A stretch of DNA of 64,000 nucleotides from Chitinibacter tainanensis DSM 15459 (GCF_000429785.1 NZ_KE386951.1:398009-462008), one strand, 5' to 3'. Positions 17,496-26,525 are shown, counted from the first letter of the stretch. Notes: generated from the letters alone by a model not told the origin. Numbers and translations are program-made.

Positions 17496-19778
17496 TTAAG
17501 CTTGATTTCTGGCCAATTGACCATCAACGACGGGTACTGATTTGCTGCTGTCTTTACCCAACAAACGCAGCGCAAAGATCGCCAGATACACCACACCTAC
17601 CGCAAACACAATGTCACCTGGTACGCGCAGCCACACCAGCGTTTCCATCACGGATGAATGGATAATCTCGGCTGAACGCGCATACCACAGACCATGCTCG
17701 ACACTCGCTGCAGCCTGGTAAATACCAGCCGGCAGCAAGGACATGAACACCATCATAAAGAGGCCAATATTCATGCTCCAGAATGCGGGCTTGAGCAGTT
17801 TTTCGTGCCAGTTGGCCGCAGGAGCCAAGCCACGCAGGCAGAACAACATCAGACCAATCCCCAGCATGCCGTACACCCCGAACAGCGCAGCGTGACCATG
17901 GGCTGCGGTCATATTCAGACCTTGCACGTAGTACAGCGCAATCGGCGGATTAATTGCAAAACCGAGCAAACCAGCACCGACGGTGTTCCAGAATCCCACC
18001 GCAACAAAGCACATGATCGACCAGCGATATTTCTCAACCCATGGCGCAGCTTGGGTGTGGCGATAAGTGTGATACGCCTCAGCTGCAATCAGTGCCAGTG
18101 GTACAACTTCGAGCGCCGAGAACATCGCCCCAACCGCAATCACCGAAGTCGGTGAACCGGTGAAATACAGGTGATGCAAAGTCCCCAGAATGCCGCCAAA
18201 CAGAAAGACGATGGTTTCCAGCACAATCGCACGGTTTGCCGAAGCGGTGCGAATCAAACCCAGACGGCTAAGTAGTAAGGCAATCACAGCAGTGGCAAAT
18301 ACTTCAAAGAAGCCCTCAACCCACAGGTGAACCAGCCACCAGCGCCAGTATTCGATCATCGCGTAATGGGTCTTTTGCCCCCAAACCAGTGATGAAGCGT
18401 AAAACAGACCGATACAGACCGCCGAAATAAACACCATCGCGATCAGTCCTTGGCTCTCGGATGGTTTGCGTAGCGCAGGCCACAGACCACGACCGAGCAA
18501 GATGGCCCAGATCAGCAGACCAATAAACAGCAGGATCTGCCACACGCGGCCCATACTGGTGTATTCCAGGCCCTGATTACCGAGCCAGAAGCTGTAATTG
18601 CTACCCAAGCGTTGCATTGTGCCGATCCAGCCAGTCGCAATCGAACCGACGACGATCAACAGCAAAGCATAAAACAGTGCATCGGTGCCCAGTTTCTGGA
18701 ATTTGGGCTCTTTCCCGCCCAAGACCGGGGCCAAGAACAAGCCCGTCGCCAGCCATGCCGTCGCAATCCATAATACGCCCAGCTGAGTATGAATCGTGCG
18801 GCTCACGGTAAACGGCAGCGCTTGGGCCAGAGGAATACCAAAAAAACTGCCACCCTCCACTTGATAGTGAGCCGAGATCACGCCCATGCCCACCTGAGCC
18901 AATAACAGACCGATCACTACATAGAAATACTTGAACGTGGCCTTCATTGACGGCGTCAGCTGTAGCGCAATCAGCGGATCTTTATCCGGACAAACAACAG
19001 GCTCTTCGGTCCGTTGCATATTGTGGAACAACACCATCGCAGCAATGCCGCCAATAAGCAAAATAATGCTGGCGATTGACCATAGGCTAGTGCCTGTTGT
19101 CGGCGTGTTTTGCACCAATGGTTCATGCGGCCAGTTGCTGGTGTAGGACACATGGTTTTCACCCTGGCGATTAGTTGCGGCTGCCCATGCTGACCAGAAA
19201 AAGAACGCTGGCAGCGCTTTCAGATCAGCAGCGTCTTTGATCGAGCCCGCGATCATCGCGTATTGCTCGCGCAACTTGTCTTGCGCCGGATCAGTACCGA
19301 ACAGGCTTTCATAGTGCTGCGCGACTTGTTGCATCGCCAGCGCGCGATCGGCCTGAATGGTGACCGTATCTTTGGCCGCATCGTAGGTGTTGGTACGCAT
19401 CACCGACACCACGCGCACATCAATCGGCGCCTGCTCTTCACGGCTCAGTTGCTCGTAATCTTTTTTGTACTGTTGCTGCGCCCAGATATTGCGCAGCGCC
19501 AGCACTTCACGATGCAGCCAGTCGGCAGACCAATCTGGCGCTACATAGCTACCATGCCCCCAGACTGACCCCATTTGCTGGCCACCAGCAGAGAGCCAAG
19601 CTTCCTGACCCCGCTGAATTTGTTCGGCGGTATACAGCACTTGACCGCTAGTGCTGACGATTTGCTGTGGAATGGGTGGCTTGTCGAGATAGATTTCCCT
19701 GCCTATCCAGCCTAAAGCGGCAAAAGACAGGAAAAACACAATCGCAAGCCAGCGCCAAAGCGTGCGCGTTTTTTGCAT
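17496..19778 (-). CDS. norB: Quinol-dependent nitric oxide reductase (qNor)
   Basis: Single-subunit membrane enzyme reducing NO to N2O with quinol electrons, 760 residues. The long N-terminal periplasmic extension (about 40-220) has the conserved 'GQEAWLSAGGQQMGSVWGHG'. The heme-copper oxidase core of about 12 helices follows, with metal-site regions 'HLWVEGFFEVFATA' (His plus the non-heme-iron Glu area), 'GTLHHLYFTGSP' and 'HGHAALFGVYGMLG'. It is followed by the DUF2249 gene and preceded by an NsrR-like box; it detoxifies or respires the NO made by NirK. Confidence 0.96.
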   Translation of the reverse strand: MQKTRTLWRWLAIVFFLSFAALGWIGREIYLDKPPIPQQIVSTSGQVLYTAEQIQRGQEAWLSAGGQQMGSVWGHGSYVAPDWSADWLHREVLALRNIWAQQQYKKDYEQLSREEQAPIDVRVVSVMRTNTYDAAKDTVTIQADRALAMQQVAQHYESLFGTDPAQDKLREQYAMIAGSIKDAADLKALPAFFFWSAWAAATNRQGENHVSYTSNWPHEPLVQNTPTTGTSLWSIASIILLIGGIAAMVLFHNMQRTEEPVVCPDKDPLIALQLTPSMKATFKYFYVVIGLLLAQVGMGVISAHYQVEGGSFFGIPLAQALPFTVSRTIHTQLGVLWIATAWLATGLFLAPVLGGKEPKFQKLGTDALFYALLLIVVGSIATGWIGTMQRLGSNYSFWLGNQGLEYTSMGRVWQILLFIGLLIWAILLGRGLWPALRKPSESQGLIAMVFISAVCIGLFYASSLVWGQKTHYAMIEYWRWWLVHLWVEGFFEVFATAVIALLLSRLGLIRTASANRAIVLETIVFLFGGILGTLHHLYFTGSPTSVIAVGAMFSALEVVPLALIAAEAYHTYRHTQAAPWVEKYRWSIMCFVAVGFWNTVGAGLLGFAINPPIALYYVQGLNMTAAHGHAALFGVYGMLGIGLMLFCLRGLAPAANWHEKLLKPAFWSMNIGLFMMVFMSLLPAGIYQAAASVEHGLWYARSAEIIHSSVMETLVWLRVPGDIVFAVGVVYLAIFALRLLGKDSSKSVPVVDGQLARNQA

Positions 19779-19820
19779 GATAGTTCTCCGCTGAGAGTGA
19801 AATGATGTATCAAGCTCTAG

Positions 19821-19843
19821 AAGTTACATATTACATACATCTT
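19821..19843. promoter_or_regulatory. NsrR-like box upstream of norB
   Basis: 23-base inverted repeat with half-sites AAGTTACATAT and (reverse strand) AAGATGTATGT; the latter matches 9 of 11 bases of the NsrR half-site. It lies about 45 bases before norB. A weaker second palindromic element follows near 19850-19872. Confidence 0.6.
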
Positions 19844-20012
19844 ATAAAAACATGCAAATTATATACATATTAAGCACAACCTAAGAGCTAAAAGTCCGAT
19901 CCAGTGCACGCACAGCAAGGAAAAAACACACAGAACAAAGGGTGTATCGCGTCAACCCTAGGCAAATGAGGGCGACGAAGGTAAGTCTAGTGATTCGTTT
20001 AAACGACGCGAC

Positions 20013-20471
20013 TCAGACACGCGAGGCAGTTGACTGAAACTGGATAGCAAACACGGCCCCCAACTCAACCGGATTGCTGACCAGATCTGCCAGCGTGTAG
20101 CGATCAAGTACTGCATAGAGGCCCTGCAAAGCTTCATTCAATATAAATTTAAGCCGACATACACTCGCGATATTGCAGGTATTGTGATCGCGATCAAAAC
20201 ACTCCACGACCGGGCTATCTTCCTCGCTAAGCCTTACCAAAGCCCCAATGTTTATCTCCGCAGGTGGTCGCGATAAAACCATGCCACCACCTTTACCACG
20301 CATCGTCTCAATAAAACCATGCCGGGATAGGAAGTTGACGACCTTCATTAAGTGATTATCCGAAACGCCATACGCTTGAGCGATTTCACTGCGAGTAACT
20401 ACTCCGCCATCTTTTAAAGAGACATAAATCAGTGTACGCAAACAGTAATCCGTGAAGACATTCAAGCGCAT
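20013..20471 (-). CDS. nsrR: NO-sensing repressor NsrR (Rrf2 family)
   Basis: Fe-S cluster transcriptional repressor, 152 residues. The winged helix spans residues 1-75 ('[19 protein letters not shown]', '[18 protein letters not shown]'). The three cluster cysteines C91, C99 and C105 sit in '[16 protein letters not shown]', matching the NsrR pattern. NO destroys the cluster and releases DNA. It is next to its expected targets norB and nirK, and an NsrR-like box precedes its own start, suggesting autoregulation. Confidence 0.95.
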   Translation of the reverse strand: MRLNVFTDYCLRTLIYVSLKDGGVVTRSEIAQAYGVSDNHLMKVVNFLSRHGFIETMRGKGGGMVLSRPPAEINIGALVRLSEEDSPVVECFDRDHNTCNIASVCRLKFILNEALQGLYAVLDRYTLADLVSNPVELGAVFAIQFQSTASRV

Positions 20472-20489
20472 CTCGCCCGCCCCGCATTA

Positions 20490-20512
20490 AACTAACATTT
20501 TCAATGCATATT
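20490..20512. promoter_or_regulatory. NsrR-like box upstream of nsrR
   Basis: On the minus strand, half-site AATATGCATTG (9/11 to the NsrR half-site) with a weaker partner AAATGTTAGTT, 18 bases before the nsrR ATG. Possible autorepression site. Confidence 0.45.
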
Positions 20513-21432
20513 ATTGCAGAATTGGCAGCAAATTGTGAGCTTTTGCTCTGCGGCAGGAGGCCTGCCAACAGCCTCTACTCAATAAATGCAAAGAAAGGCG
20601 TTAGTGTAGGAGTCTTGATGCTTCACATGACGAAAAAGAATCGATTCCCTGATAACCAAACAACCAGGTAGCGCCTCGGGATCTCTGATGTGCGGATGCG
20701 ATGCGCACGAGCTCAAATCGCATAAAAAAGCGCTCAAGCCTACTGATATCAGTGCCGCATGAGAGGCTCAGTTAAAGCACACCCCCTGCGGCGTTCAATC
20801 AGTGAGTCAGAAAAACTAGAAAGGAAAATCAGGCTACAAAGCCGAAAATTTAACGGCACGGAAAGTCAGCAAATTTCTGAAAAAAACCGCCAATCAAGCT
20901 TATCAGCCTTATTAAGAATTTTAGCGAACTGGATCGCATGATGCTCATACACAAACCAAGCAACAGCATGCTTGAGTTCTGGGGCATCAGGCGCAACTCG
21001 ATGTACAGGATAACCTGGTGACTCTACACCTAGAATTGGGCCAGCTGATGACCATTCTCCGTATTGGCCAACGATGTATCGAACAAAAGGCTTGGAGGGG
21101 GGCGAACTCATGCGTCTACTATCTCGATTGTTTTCGCAATCGTACCAAGCTTTGATCCATAGTTGAAACAGACTAATCAGGCGTCATTGAGTCCTTCCTC
21201 CACCTAACAATCAATGTACTGTCACAGGCAGGTTTATTTGGAATAACCTCAGCTGGCGTGCCAAAATAATTTGCCAGTTTTAACAATTCCGAGGCTATGC
21301 TTCAAGCCCAAGAGACTGCTGCTCGGCCGAAGCTGCCACTGATATGCTTTTGCTTCCACATCATTCATCTTACTTTTGCGTCAGCTAAGACATCGGCCGA
21401 CAATATGCTATCAACCATGAAACCCAATTCTT
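20513..21432. other. Mostly non-coding region with one possible small gene
   Basis: About 900 bases between nsrR and the hydrolase gene. Apart from the weak 81-residue frame listed next, nothing is convincing. Around 21367-21384 an 18-mer (ATCTTACTTTTGCGTCAG) recurs exactly at 22849-22866, so the region contains pieces of dispersed sequence. Confidence 0.4.
20866..21111 (-). CDS. Possible small hypothetical protein
   Basis: 81 residues with protein-like composition ('RYIVGQYGEWSSAGPILG', 'AWFVYEHHAIQFAKILNK'), soluble, no motif that I recognise. The ATG has only a weak purine-rich GAGATAG upstream. It may be an expressed gene or the remnant of one; there is no helpful neighbour. Confidence 0.35.
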   Translation of the reverse strand: MSSPPSKPFVRYIVGQYGEWSSAGPILGVESPGYPVHRVAPDAPELKHAVAWFVYEHHAIQFAKILNKADKLDWRFFSEIC

Positions 21433-22638
21433 ATGCTTAGTCGTCCTCTTTTCTTTATTTGGCTTGTCCTGATTAGCTCAGTAGCTTTTGCTGGTGACGA
21501 TGAAGCACCATTACGCACCGAATTGAATGAGCAGGTGCTAATGCTACCGATTAAAATCGGTTCACAAATGATTGAGCTAGAAACTACGTTGTACAAGCCC
21601 AACGGCCCCGGACCATTCCCTCTGCTAGTAATCAACCATGGCAAAGACCTAGGTGAAACATCCCTCCAATCCCGATCACGTTTTCCAGCCTTAGCTAAGG
21701 AATTTCTGAAACGTGGGTATATCGTCGCACTTCCGATGCGGCGTGGATTTTCAAAGTCAGGGGGTAGCTACACGATGGACAATCCTTGCGGCATAACTCA
21801 GTACCTCCGTGATTCGGCGGATGATGTTACCAAGGTGATCGAGCTGCTTCGTGCTCGGACGGATGTAGATGGCCAACGCATTCTAGTTATTGGCCAGTCG
21901 CTAGGTGGTTTTGTTAGCTTGGCGCAGGCTGAAAGGAGTGATGCAGGAGTCAAAGCCATTATCAGCATCGCCGGAGGCATTTACTGGCCAGAAGAATTCA
22001 ATAACATTTGTGATTTGCAGGCTGTACGCGACGAGACCTATACCAATCTGGGTTTGAACGCAAAGGTTGATTCACTCTGGTTTCATGGTGAAAACGACCC
22101 CTACAACCCCGCGGGCATTTTTAGCAAGCTGCACGAACGCTATCAAGCGGCGGGGGGCCGCGCTGTTTTTATACGTTACGATACACCTCAATATGCCACG
22201 CATGGTCTCTTAGAAACACGCCAAAGTTTCGATAGTATCTGGTGGCCCAAGGCAGAACCCTTTCTCAAAGCGCACAACCTTCCAACCAAAGTGATCAACC
22301 AACAGTATGTCGATCCACCAGCACCCAAAGCGAGTGGCTACGCCGACAACCTGCGAGATGTCACGCTTTTGCCAACCGAAGACGAGGGCTGTCGGGACTT
22401 ATATCGGAAATTTCTCGACGACTACGCTGCGCCACGGGCGTTTGCAGTCAGTGTCAAAACTAACGGTCAAGGGGGTGGATGTGGCTGGGCTGCAAATAGT
22501 TATGATCCCAGTTTTTATGCACTGAAACGTTGCGAAAAAGCGGCTAAACAGCCGTGCCAGTTGTACCTAATTGATAACGTAATTGTCTGGCCCAAGCCAG
22601 ATGCTGCCTCGTCTAGCACCAACAATACGGAAAGATAG
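21433..22638 (+). CDS. Exported alpha/beta hydrolase (dienelactone hydrolase-like)
   Basis: 401 residues with a signal peptide (1-20, 'ISSVAFA'). The hydrolase core shows 'LLVINHGKDLGE' (oxyanion region), the nucleophile elbow G-Q-S-L-G-G in 'ILVIGQSLGGFVSLA', an acid in 'LWFHGENDPYNPAG' and His in 'QYATHGLLE'. A C-terminal extension of about 110 residues carries four to five Cys ('GCRDLYRKF', 'GGGCGWAANSY', 'RCEKAAKQPCQLYLID'), probably disulfide-bonded and similar to small stress-type domains. Substrate unknown. Monocistronic, ended by the hairpin at 22748. Confidence 0.82.
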   Translation: MLSRPLFFIWLVLISSVAFAGDDEAPLRTELNEQVLMLPIKIGSQMIELETTLYKPNGPGPFPLLVINHGKDLGETSLQSRSRFPALAKEFLKRGYIVALPMRRGFSKSGGSYTMDNPCGITQYLRDSADDVTKVIELLRARTDVDGQRILVIGQSLGGFVSLAQAERSDAGVKAIISIAGGIYWPEEFNNICDLQAVRDETYTNLGLNAKVDSLWFHGENDPYNPAGIFSKLHERYQAAGGRAVFIRYDTPQYATHGLLETRQSFDSIWWPKAEPFLKAHNLPTKVINQQYVDPPAPKASGYADNLRDVTLLPTEDEGCRDLYRKFLDDYAAPRAFAVSVKTNGQGGGCGWAANSYDPSFYALKRCEKAAKQPCQLYLIDNVIVWPKPDAASSSTNNTER

Positions 22639-22747
22639 CCTCTGAAAAATGAATGCGATTGTAGTGTCTTACTGAGTTCGGCCGCCAATATGTTTATACG
22701 GATGGTCTGCTTTGGCCGAGCAGTACAAGAACTCACTACAAATAACT

Positions 22748-22810
22748 AAGGCCGCAACCTGATGGTTTGCGGCCTTTCATTTTTCACTCGTCGGCATCGA
22801 CACATCGGCC
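22748..22810 (+). repeat. Dispersed repeat copy 2, including a terminator hairpin
   Basis: The hairpin AAGGCCGCAA / TTGCGGCCTT (22748-22776) followed by 'TCATTTTTC' can terminate the hydrolase transcript. The block continues to 'ATCGACACATCGGCC', so hairpin and 15-mer are shared, in the same order, with 3596-3654 on the other strand. Confidence 0.6.
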
Positions 22811-22890
22811 AAAGCAGCCACCCGTGTTCTTTTACGAGTACAACACCTATCTTACTTTTGCGTCAGTTTCAATATCCGCCGAAAATGAAC

Positions 22891-22989
22891 TGCTAACTGA
22901 CGGGAGTCTCAAGTGGAAAGCCCAAAGTCACGCTTTGGTGCTTTCTACGCCTGTGCAGCTCCGGTGGCCACTTACCTCTAATGTTAGCA
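22891..22989 (+). other. Isolated attC-like recombination site
   Basis: 99-base element with complementary ends TGCTAAC / GTTAGCA, an internal AAGTGG / CCACTT pair and a hairpin GAAAGCCCAAAG / CTTTGG-T-GCTTTC with one extrahelical base. It aligns block by block with the attC at 36364-36459 of the integron (shared GCCCAAAG, CGCTTTGG, GCCTG, TTACCTC, GTTAG). The R' core GTTAGCA deviates from GTTRRRY. It lies 12-24 bases before the nuclease gene, as in a cassette. Confidence 0.6.
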
Positions 22990-23012
22990 ACTCATTATTC
23001 ATGGAGGATCAC

Positions 23013-23942
23013 TTGTCAAAACAGCTATCGCCCGCTGGAATCATGGCAGTTAAAGAGGCTCTATGTTCTGTTTACTGGTATAAGTCCGAACTTCGCGGCT
23101 TCCTACAACTCTGCCTATCGAAGCCCGGTCTTCTGAACAATTTCAACTGGGAAAATTACAAACGTCAGATTGCATCCGATGTTGTTGATTACCTCGTTGC
23201 AAATCCGGAAGCTCACCTTGGGGACTTGACCAAGATTTGCTACGAACTCTGCAAGCTTACTGACTTCTCGCACCTCAAGCGTTTGGATGACGGAACTCAA
23301 AAGGTTGAGAGGGCACGCAATGCCGTTAACCAACTTAAGCAACTCGTTGAACCTCATCAGGAGCTCAAGAAGGAGCAAGATGACATAAAACAGCGGCAGG
23401 AACTTGCCGCAAAGAAACTAAGGGAGAACGCTGCCGTCCGTCAGAAGCTGGAAACGATTAAAACGCGATACATGGCTTTGGTCGGATCTGACAACGCTCA
23501 AAGTAGAGGCTTCGAACTTGAGCGTGTGATGTATGAACTCTTTGAGCTATTTGACCTTGACCCGAAGGCGTCATTCAAGAATCTCGGGGAACAGATTGAC
23601 GGGGCATTTTCTCTTGAAGGCACGGAATACTTGTTTGAGGCAAAGTGGCAAAAGGAAATGGTCAACAAAGCTGACTTGGCGGTGTTCAGCGACAAGGTCA
23701 GAACTAAACTTGAAAATACTCTTGGCATCTTTCTATCAATCAATGGTTTTTCGGCAGATGGCGTTGCGGCACATCAAGCTGGTGGAGCATCAATACTGCT
23801 AGTAGACGGCGGCGATCTTATGGCAGTCTTTGAAGAGCGAATTGATTTCACAAGCCTCTTGCTCAGGAAGAAGCGCTATGCAGCCCAGACGGGGCAAATT
23901 TATCTCAGCTACTACCAGATGGTTTCATCTGGTGGGGGCTAA
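23013..23942 (+). CDS. PD-(D/E)XK restriction-endonuclease-like protein
   Basis: 309 residues from TTG 23013 (GGAGG five bases upstream); an in-frame ATG at 23001 is the alternative. The N-terminal helical domain (1-110) is followed by a coiled coil (about 115-165, 'KKEQDDIKQRQELAAKKL') and a nuclease domain with D196 ('QIDGAF') and E209-x-K211 ('LFEAKW'), the catalytic D...ExK set of Mrr-type endonucleases. No methylase is adjacent, so a type IV-like or other DNA-defence role is possible. It directly follows an attC site and is probably a stranded integron cassette. Confidence 0.75.
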   Translation: MSKQLSPAGIMAVKEALCSVYWYKSELRGFLQLCLSKPGLLNNFNWENYKRQIASDVVDYLVANPEAHLGDLTKICYELCKLTDFSHLKRLDDGTQKVERARNAVNQLKQLVEPHQELKKEQDDIKQRQELAAKKLRENAAVRQKLETIKTRYMALVGSDNAQSRGFELERVMYELFELFDLDPKASFKNLGEQIDGAFSLEGTEYLFEAKWQKEMVNKADLAVFSDKVRTKLENTLGIFLSINGFSADGVAAHQAGGASILLVDGGDLMAVFEERIDFTSLLLRKKRYAAQTGQIYLSYYQMVSSGGG

Positions 23943-24019
23943 CACTTCTAATTAGGTGGCCAGATTCAGTGTGCCACTACAGCTATCCTGAAGTCGCTGA
24001 ACTAAAGAAACAGTTAGAC
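23937..24019 (+). other. Possible degenerate attC after the nuclease gene
   Basis: Starts GGCTAAC, which contains the nuclease stop codon, and ends GTTAGAC, which fits GTTRRRY; a GTGGC / GCCAC pair lies inside. Stop codons within the R'' end are usual for cassettes. The rest of the fold is poor, so this is tentative. Confidence 0.35.
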
Positions 24020-24050
24020 ACTGTGAATGCAGCTCACAGGTCAGCTTCTC
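23990..24050 (+). repeat. 61-bp direct repeat, left copy
   Basis: Matches 35754-35814 at 58 of 61 positions in the same orientation. The two copies bracket the siderophore locus. The left copy starts in sequence resembling the 3' end of the binding-protein gene ('CTGAACTAA'). Confidence 0.85.
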
Positions 24051-24137
24051 AGTCTAAGCAGTCGGTCACCGCTCCGCTGTGTATGGCCGGTTCTGAATGC
24101 AAACCTGCCATATGGCCAGATGCAACATTAATTGCAA

Positions 24138-24166
24138 ATGCCCTCCCCTAATTACCGGAAGGGCAT
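24138..24166 (-). terminator. Probable terminator for the TonB receptor gene
   Basis: Arms ATGCCCT / AGGGCAT with a 15-base loop, 76 bases beyond the receptor stop codon; a short TTT follows on the minus strand. The remainder of 24050-24241 shows nothing else. Confidence 0.4.
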
Positions 24167-24241
24167 AAGACATGTATCGCACACTTTAAGAACAGGGCTC
24201 GAACTAAAGCCAGGTTGAATACATCATCGAACTAGAAACAG

Positions 24242-26365
24242 TTACCAGCTGTACTTCAAAGTCCCAGTAACGGTCCGGCCATTGCCAAAGTAGCAATACG
24301 TTTCGTCGTAGCAAGCGGCCACATAGTCTTTATCGAACAGATTGCTAGCACTCAATTGCAAGGCTGCCCCCTTTAACGCGCTGCTCCAACGCCCAAGCTC
24401 CACACTGGCTGAAAGATCCACCAAAGTAGCACTTGGTACCGTCATGGTATTCGCAATATCCGCATAGTTCTTTCCGATGTGGCGAATACCGAGCCCCAAA
24501 CGCGCACCTTCCAGTGGGGTGTAATTCACCCACGCTGAAGCCATTTGCTCTGGCGATTGCCGAGGCCGCTTGCCTTCAGCCTCGGGCGCGCCATTTTTGA
24601 TCTTCATCTGATTCCGGGTATAGGCCGCCTGCACATACAGCGCTTTGGTGACTGACCACTGCGCTTCTAGCTCCAGACCACGCGATTGCACCGTGCCCAC
24701 CGGCTCGAAATAGGATTGGCCTGGCACCATCCGACCGACGTTCTTCTGCTCCAAATCATATACTGCGGCGGTGAGCAGCAAACCCGGATGCGGTTGGTAT
24801 TTAAGCCCAGCCTCATACTGCGTTCCTCGGGTAGGTTGCAGCACCTTGCCGTTAATGTCGGTATTACTGGTTGGATCGAACGACTCGCTATAACTCACAT
24901 ACGGCGCAATGCCATTATCAAATAAATACAAGGCACCTAAACGACGACTCCACTCCCCGCCATCCCACTCGGTTGTGCTCTTGGTGTCCGGATCATGCGA
25001 GGAGGTTGTGGCCCGGTCGTAACGGAGACCACCGGTAAAGCGCCAGCCGCCTAGCGAAACTTGGTCTTGCAGGTAATATCCAAGTTGACTGAATTTGCGA
25101 ACAAAATTGGTTTGGCCATCTTTGCTTAGCGTCGCTTGCCCATACACTGGATTAAAGGCATCGATATTCGTTGCACTCCCCCAGCCCCAATAGCCTGTGT
25201 TTTCCCGCGTCTGATAATCAATCCCGGCAATCAAATCGTGAATCAAAATGCCTGTACCAAACGAGCCTTGTACACGGGTATCTACCGCTAAGCCTTTCAA
25301 ATGCTCCTCGGAGAAGGAATACCCGCGCGAAAGCTCGGTATCACTCGCCCAACCGGATTGATAAACCTGCTCGAGTTTTGAGCGCCCATCGGTATATCGC
25401 AAATTCTGCCGTACTTGCCAAGCTGGCGCAAAACGGTGCTCGAACTGATACCCAAACATATTCTGGCGGCGGTCAAATTGATCATTGCCCGGCTCGCCAT
25501 CATAAAACTCGCGCGCAATCTGCTTTCCTGCATGCGAAGTTACCGAGCCTTCAAATGGCGTACCGCTATGAAAACCGCCCTCTGGGTCACGCTGCAGATA
25601 GGCTTGCAAGAGCAATGCGGTATCCGCATTGGGTTTCCACATCAATTGAGGCATCAATGCCTGTCGCTCTTCTTTCGCATGGTTTTGCATACTATCGGCA
25701 GCACGTGTCAAACCAGTGAGACGATAACTCCACTCCGCGCTTAAGCCACCGGTGAAGTCGAAAGCAAACCCTCGCTCGTTGTTCGCCCCCACATCAAGCC
25801 GGATTTCTCGTTCAGCTTGCTGCTGAGGACGTTTACTCATCAGCGCCACCATCCCACCGGGTGCAGCGTTGCCATAAAGCACGGAAATTGGACCTCGCAC
25901 CAAATCAATCCGATCGATGAAGTACGGATCAATCTGGAAGGCACTAAAGGCACCGGCATCCGACATCAACCGCATTCCGTCCAATACCGTATTGGCCATA
26001 CTGGTATCCACAAACCCACGTAATGCAACATAGTCATAGCGCGTTGCGCTACCAAACAAGCCAGCATAAGCACCCGGTGCATAGTTAAGCGCCTGCGCTA
26101 CCGTAACTGGGCGCAATGCCTCGATCTGCTCACGTGACACGACACTCACTGACTGAGCCAGTTCATTGAGCGGTGTAGTGGTTTTGGTCGCCGCCCGACT
26201 GTCCTGAGTAGACCAATCCCCCGCGGCAGGCTCTTGGCTTGTCGCCGTTACATTCACGGTATCCAGCAGTGCGGCGTCACTGGCCTCCGTCTGTGTGTGC
26301 AGCAGGATACCGGCGGCTGCTAATGCCAGGGTTAATGGCCTGATGCTAAATGCTTGCTGTCTCAT
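24242..26365 (-). CDS. TonB-dependent siderophore receptor
   Basis: Outer-membrane ferric-siderophore receptor, 707 residues from ATG 26365. Signal peptide 1-29, TonB box 'DTVNVTAT', plug with 'PVTVAQALNYAPGAYAG', then a 22-strand barrel ending in aromatic 'GTLKYSW', the assembly signal. The frame runs further upstream through an Ile-rich stretch produced by the Fur box, so the upstream ATG is rejected. It is of the FhuA/FoxA hydroxamate receptor type by context. Divergent from the biosynthesis operon, with a near-perfect Fur box before it: iron-repressed. Confidence 0.94.
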   Translation of the reverse strand: MRQQAFSIRPLTLALAAAGILLHTQTEASDAALLDTVNVTATSQEPAAGDWSTQDSRAATKTTTPLNELAQSVSVVSREQIEALRPVTVAQALNYAPGAYAGLFGSATRYDYVALRGFVDTSMANTVLDGMRLMSDAGAFSAFQIDPYFIDRIDLVRGPISVLYGNAAPGGMVALMSKRPQQQAEREIRLDVGANNERGFAFDFTGGLSAEWSYRLTGLTRAADSMQNHAKEERQALMPQLMWKPNADTALLLQAYLQRDPEGGFHSGTPFEGSVTSHAGKQIAREFYDGEPGNDQFDRRQNMFGYQFEHRFAPAWQVRQNLRYTDGRSKLEQVYQSGWASDTELSRGYSFSEEHLKGLAVDTRVQGSFGTGILIHDLIAGIDYQTRENTGYWGWGSATNIDAFNPVYGQATLSKDGQTNFVRKFSQLGYYLQDQVSLGGWRFTGGLRYDRATTSSHDPDTKSTTEWDGGEWSRRLGALYLFDNGIAPYVSYSESFDPTSNTDINGKVLQPTRGTQYEAGLKYQPHPGLLLTAAVYDLEQKNVGRMVPGQSYFEPVGTVQSRGLELEAQWSVTKALYVQAAYTRNQMKIKNGAPEAEGKRPRQSPEQMASAWVNYTPLEGARLGLGIRHIGKNYADIANTMTVPSATLVDLSASVELGRWSSALKGAALQLSASNLFDKDYVAACYDETYCYFGNGRTVTGTLKYSW

Positions 26366-26412
26366 TGGGCGACCTACGAAGTGAAATTGTAAAAAACGCC
26401 ACAAAATAATAA

Positions 26413-26433
26413 CGATAATGATAATGATTGTCA
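26413..26433. promoter_or_regulatory. Fur box upstream of the receptor gene
   Basis: TGATAAT-G-ATTGTCA (26419-26433) matches the 7-1-7 Fur consensus at 13 of 14 positions and is extended by another GATAA on the left. It lies about 50 bases before the receptor start. Confidence 0.85.
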
Positions 26434-26510
26434 TGTATATTTAAGTGCTGCCGTACGGCGACTTAGCATGCTTACTTAATGGTTACGTCCTCATCACTGC
26501 AACACTCAAT

Positions 26511-26525
26511 TGATAACGATTATTG
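26511..26525. promoter_or_regulatory. Fur box upstream of the siderophore operon
   Basis: TGATAAC-G-ATTATTG, 11 of 14 to the 7-1-7 consensus, 56 bases before the hydroxylase start. Likely iron-responsive control of the biosynthesis genes. Confidence 0.65.

Noticed and set aside
22767-23000. N-terminal extension of the nuclease frame
   Set aside because: It would translate the terminator repeat and the attC element; the GGAGG ribosome site supports a start at 23013 (or 23001).
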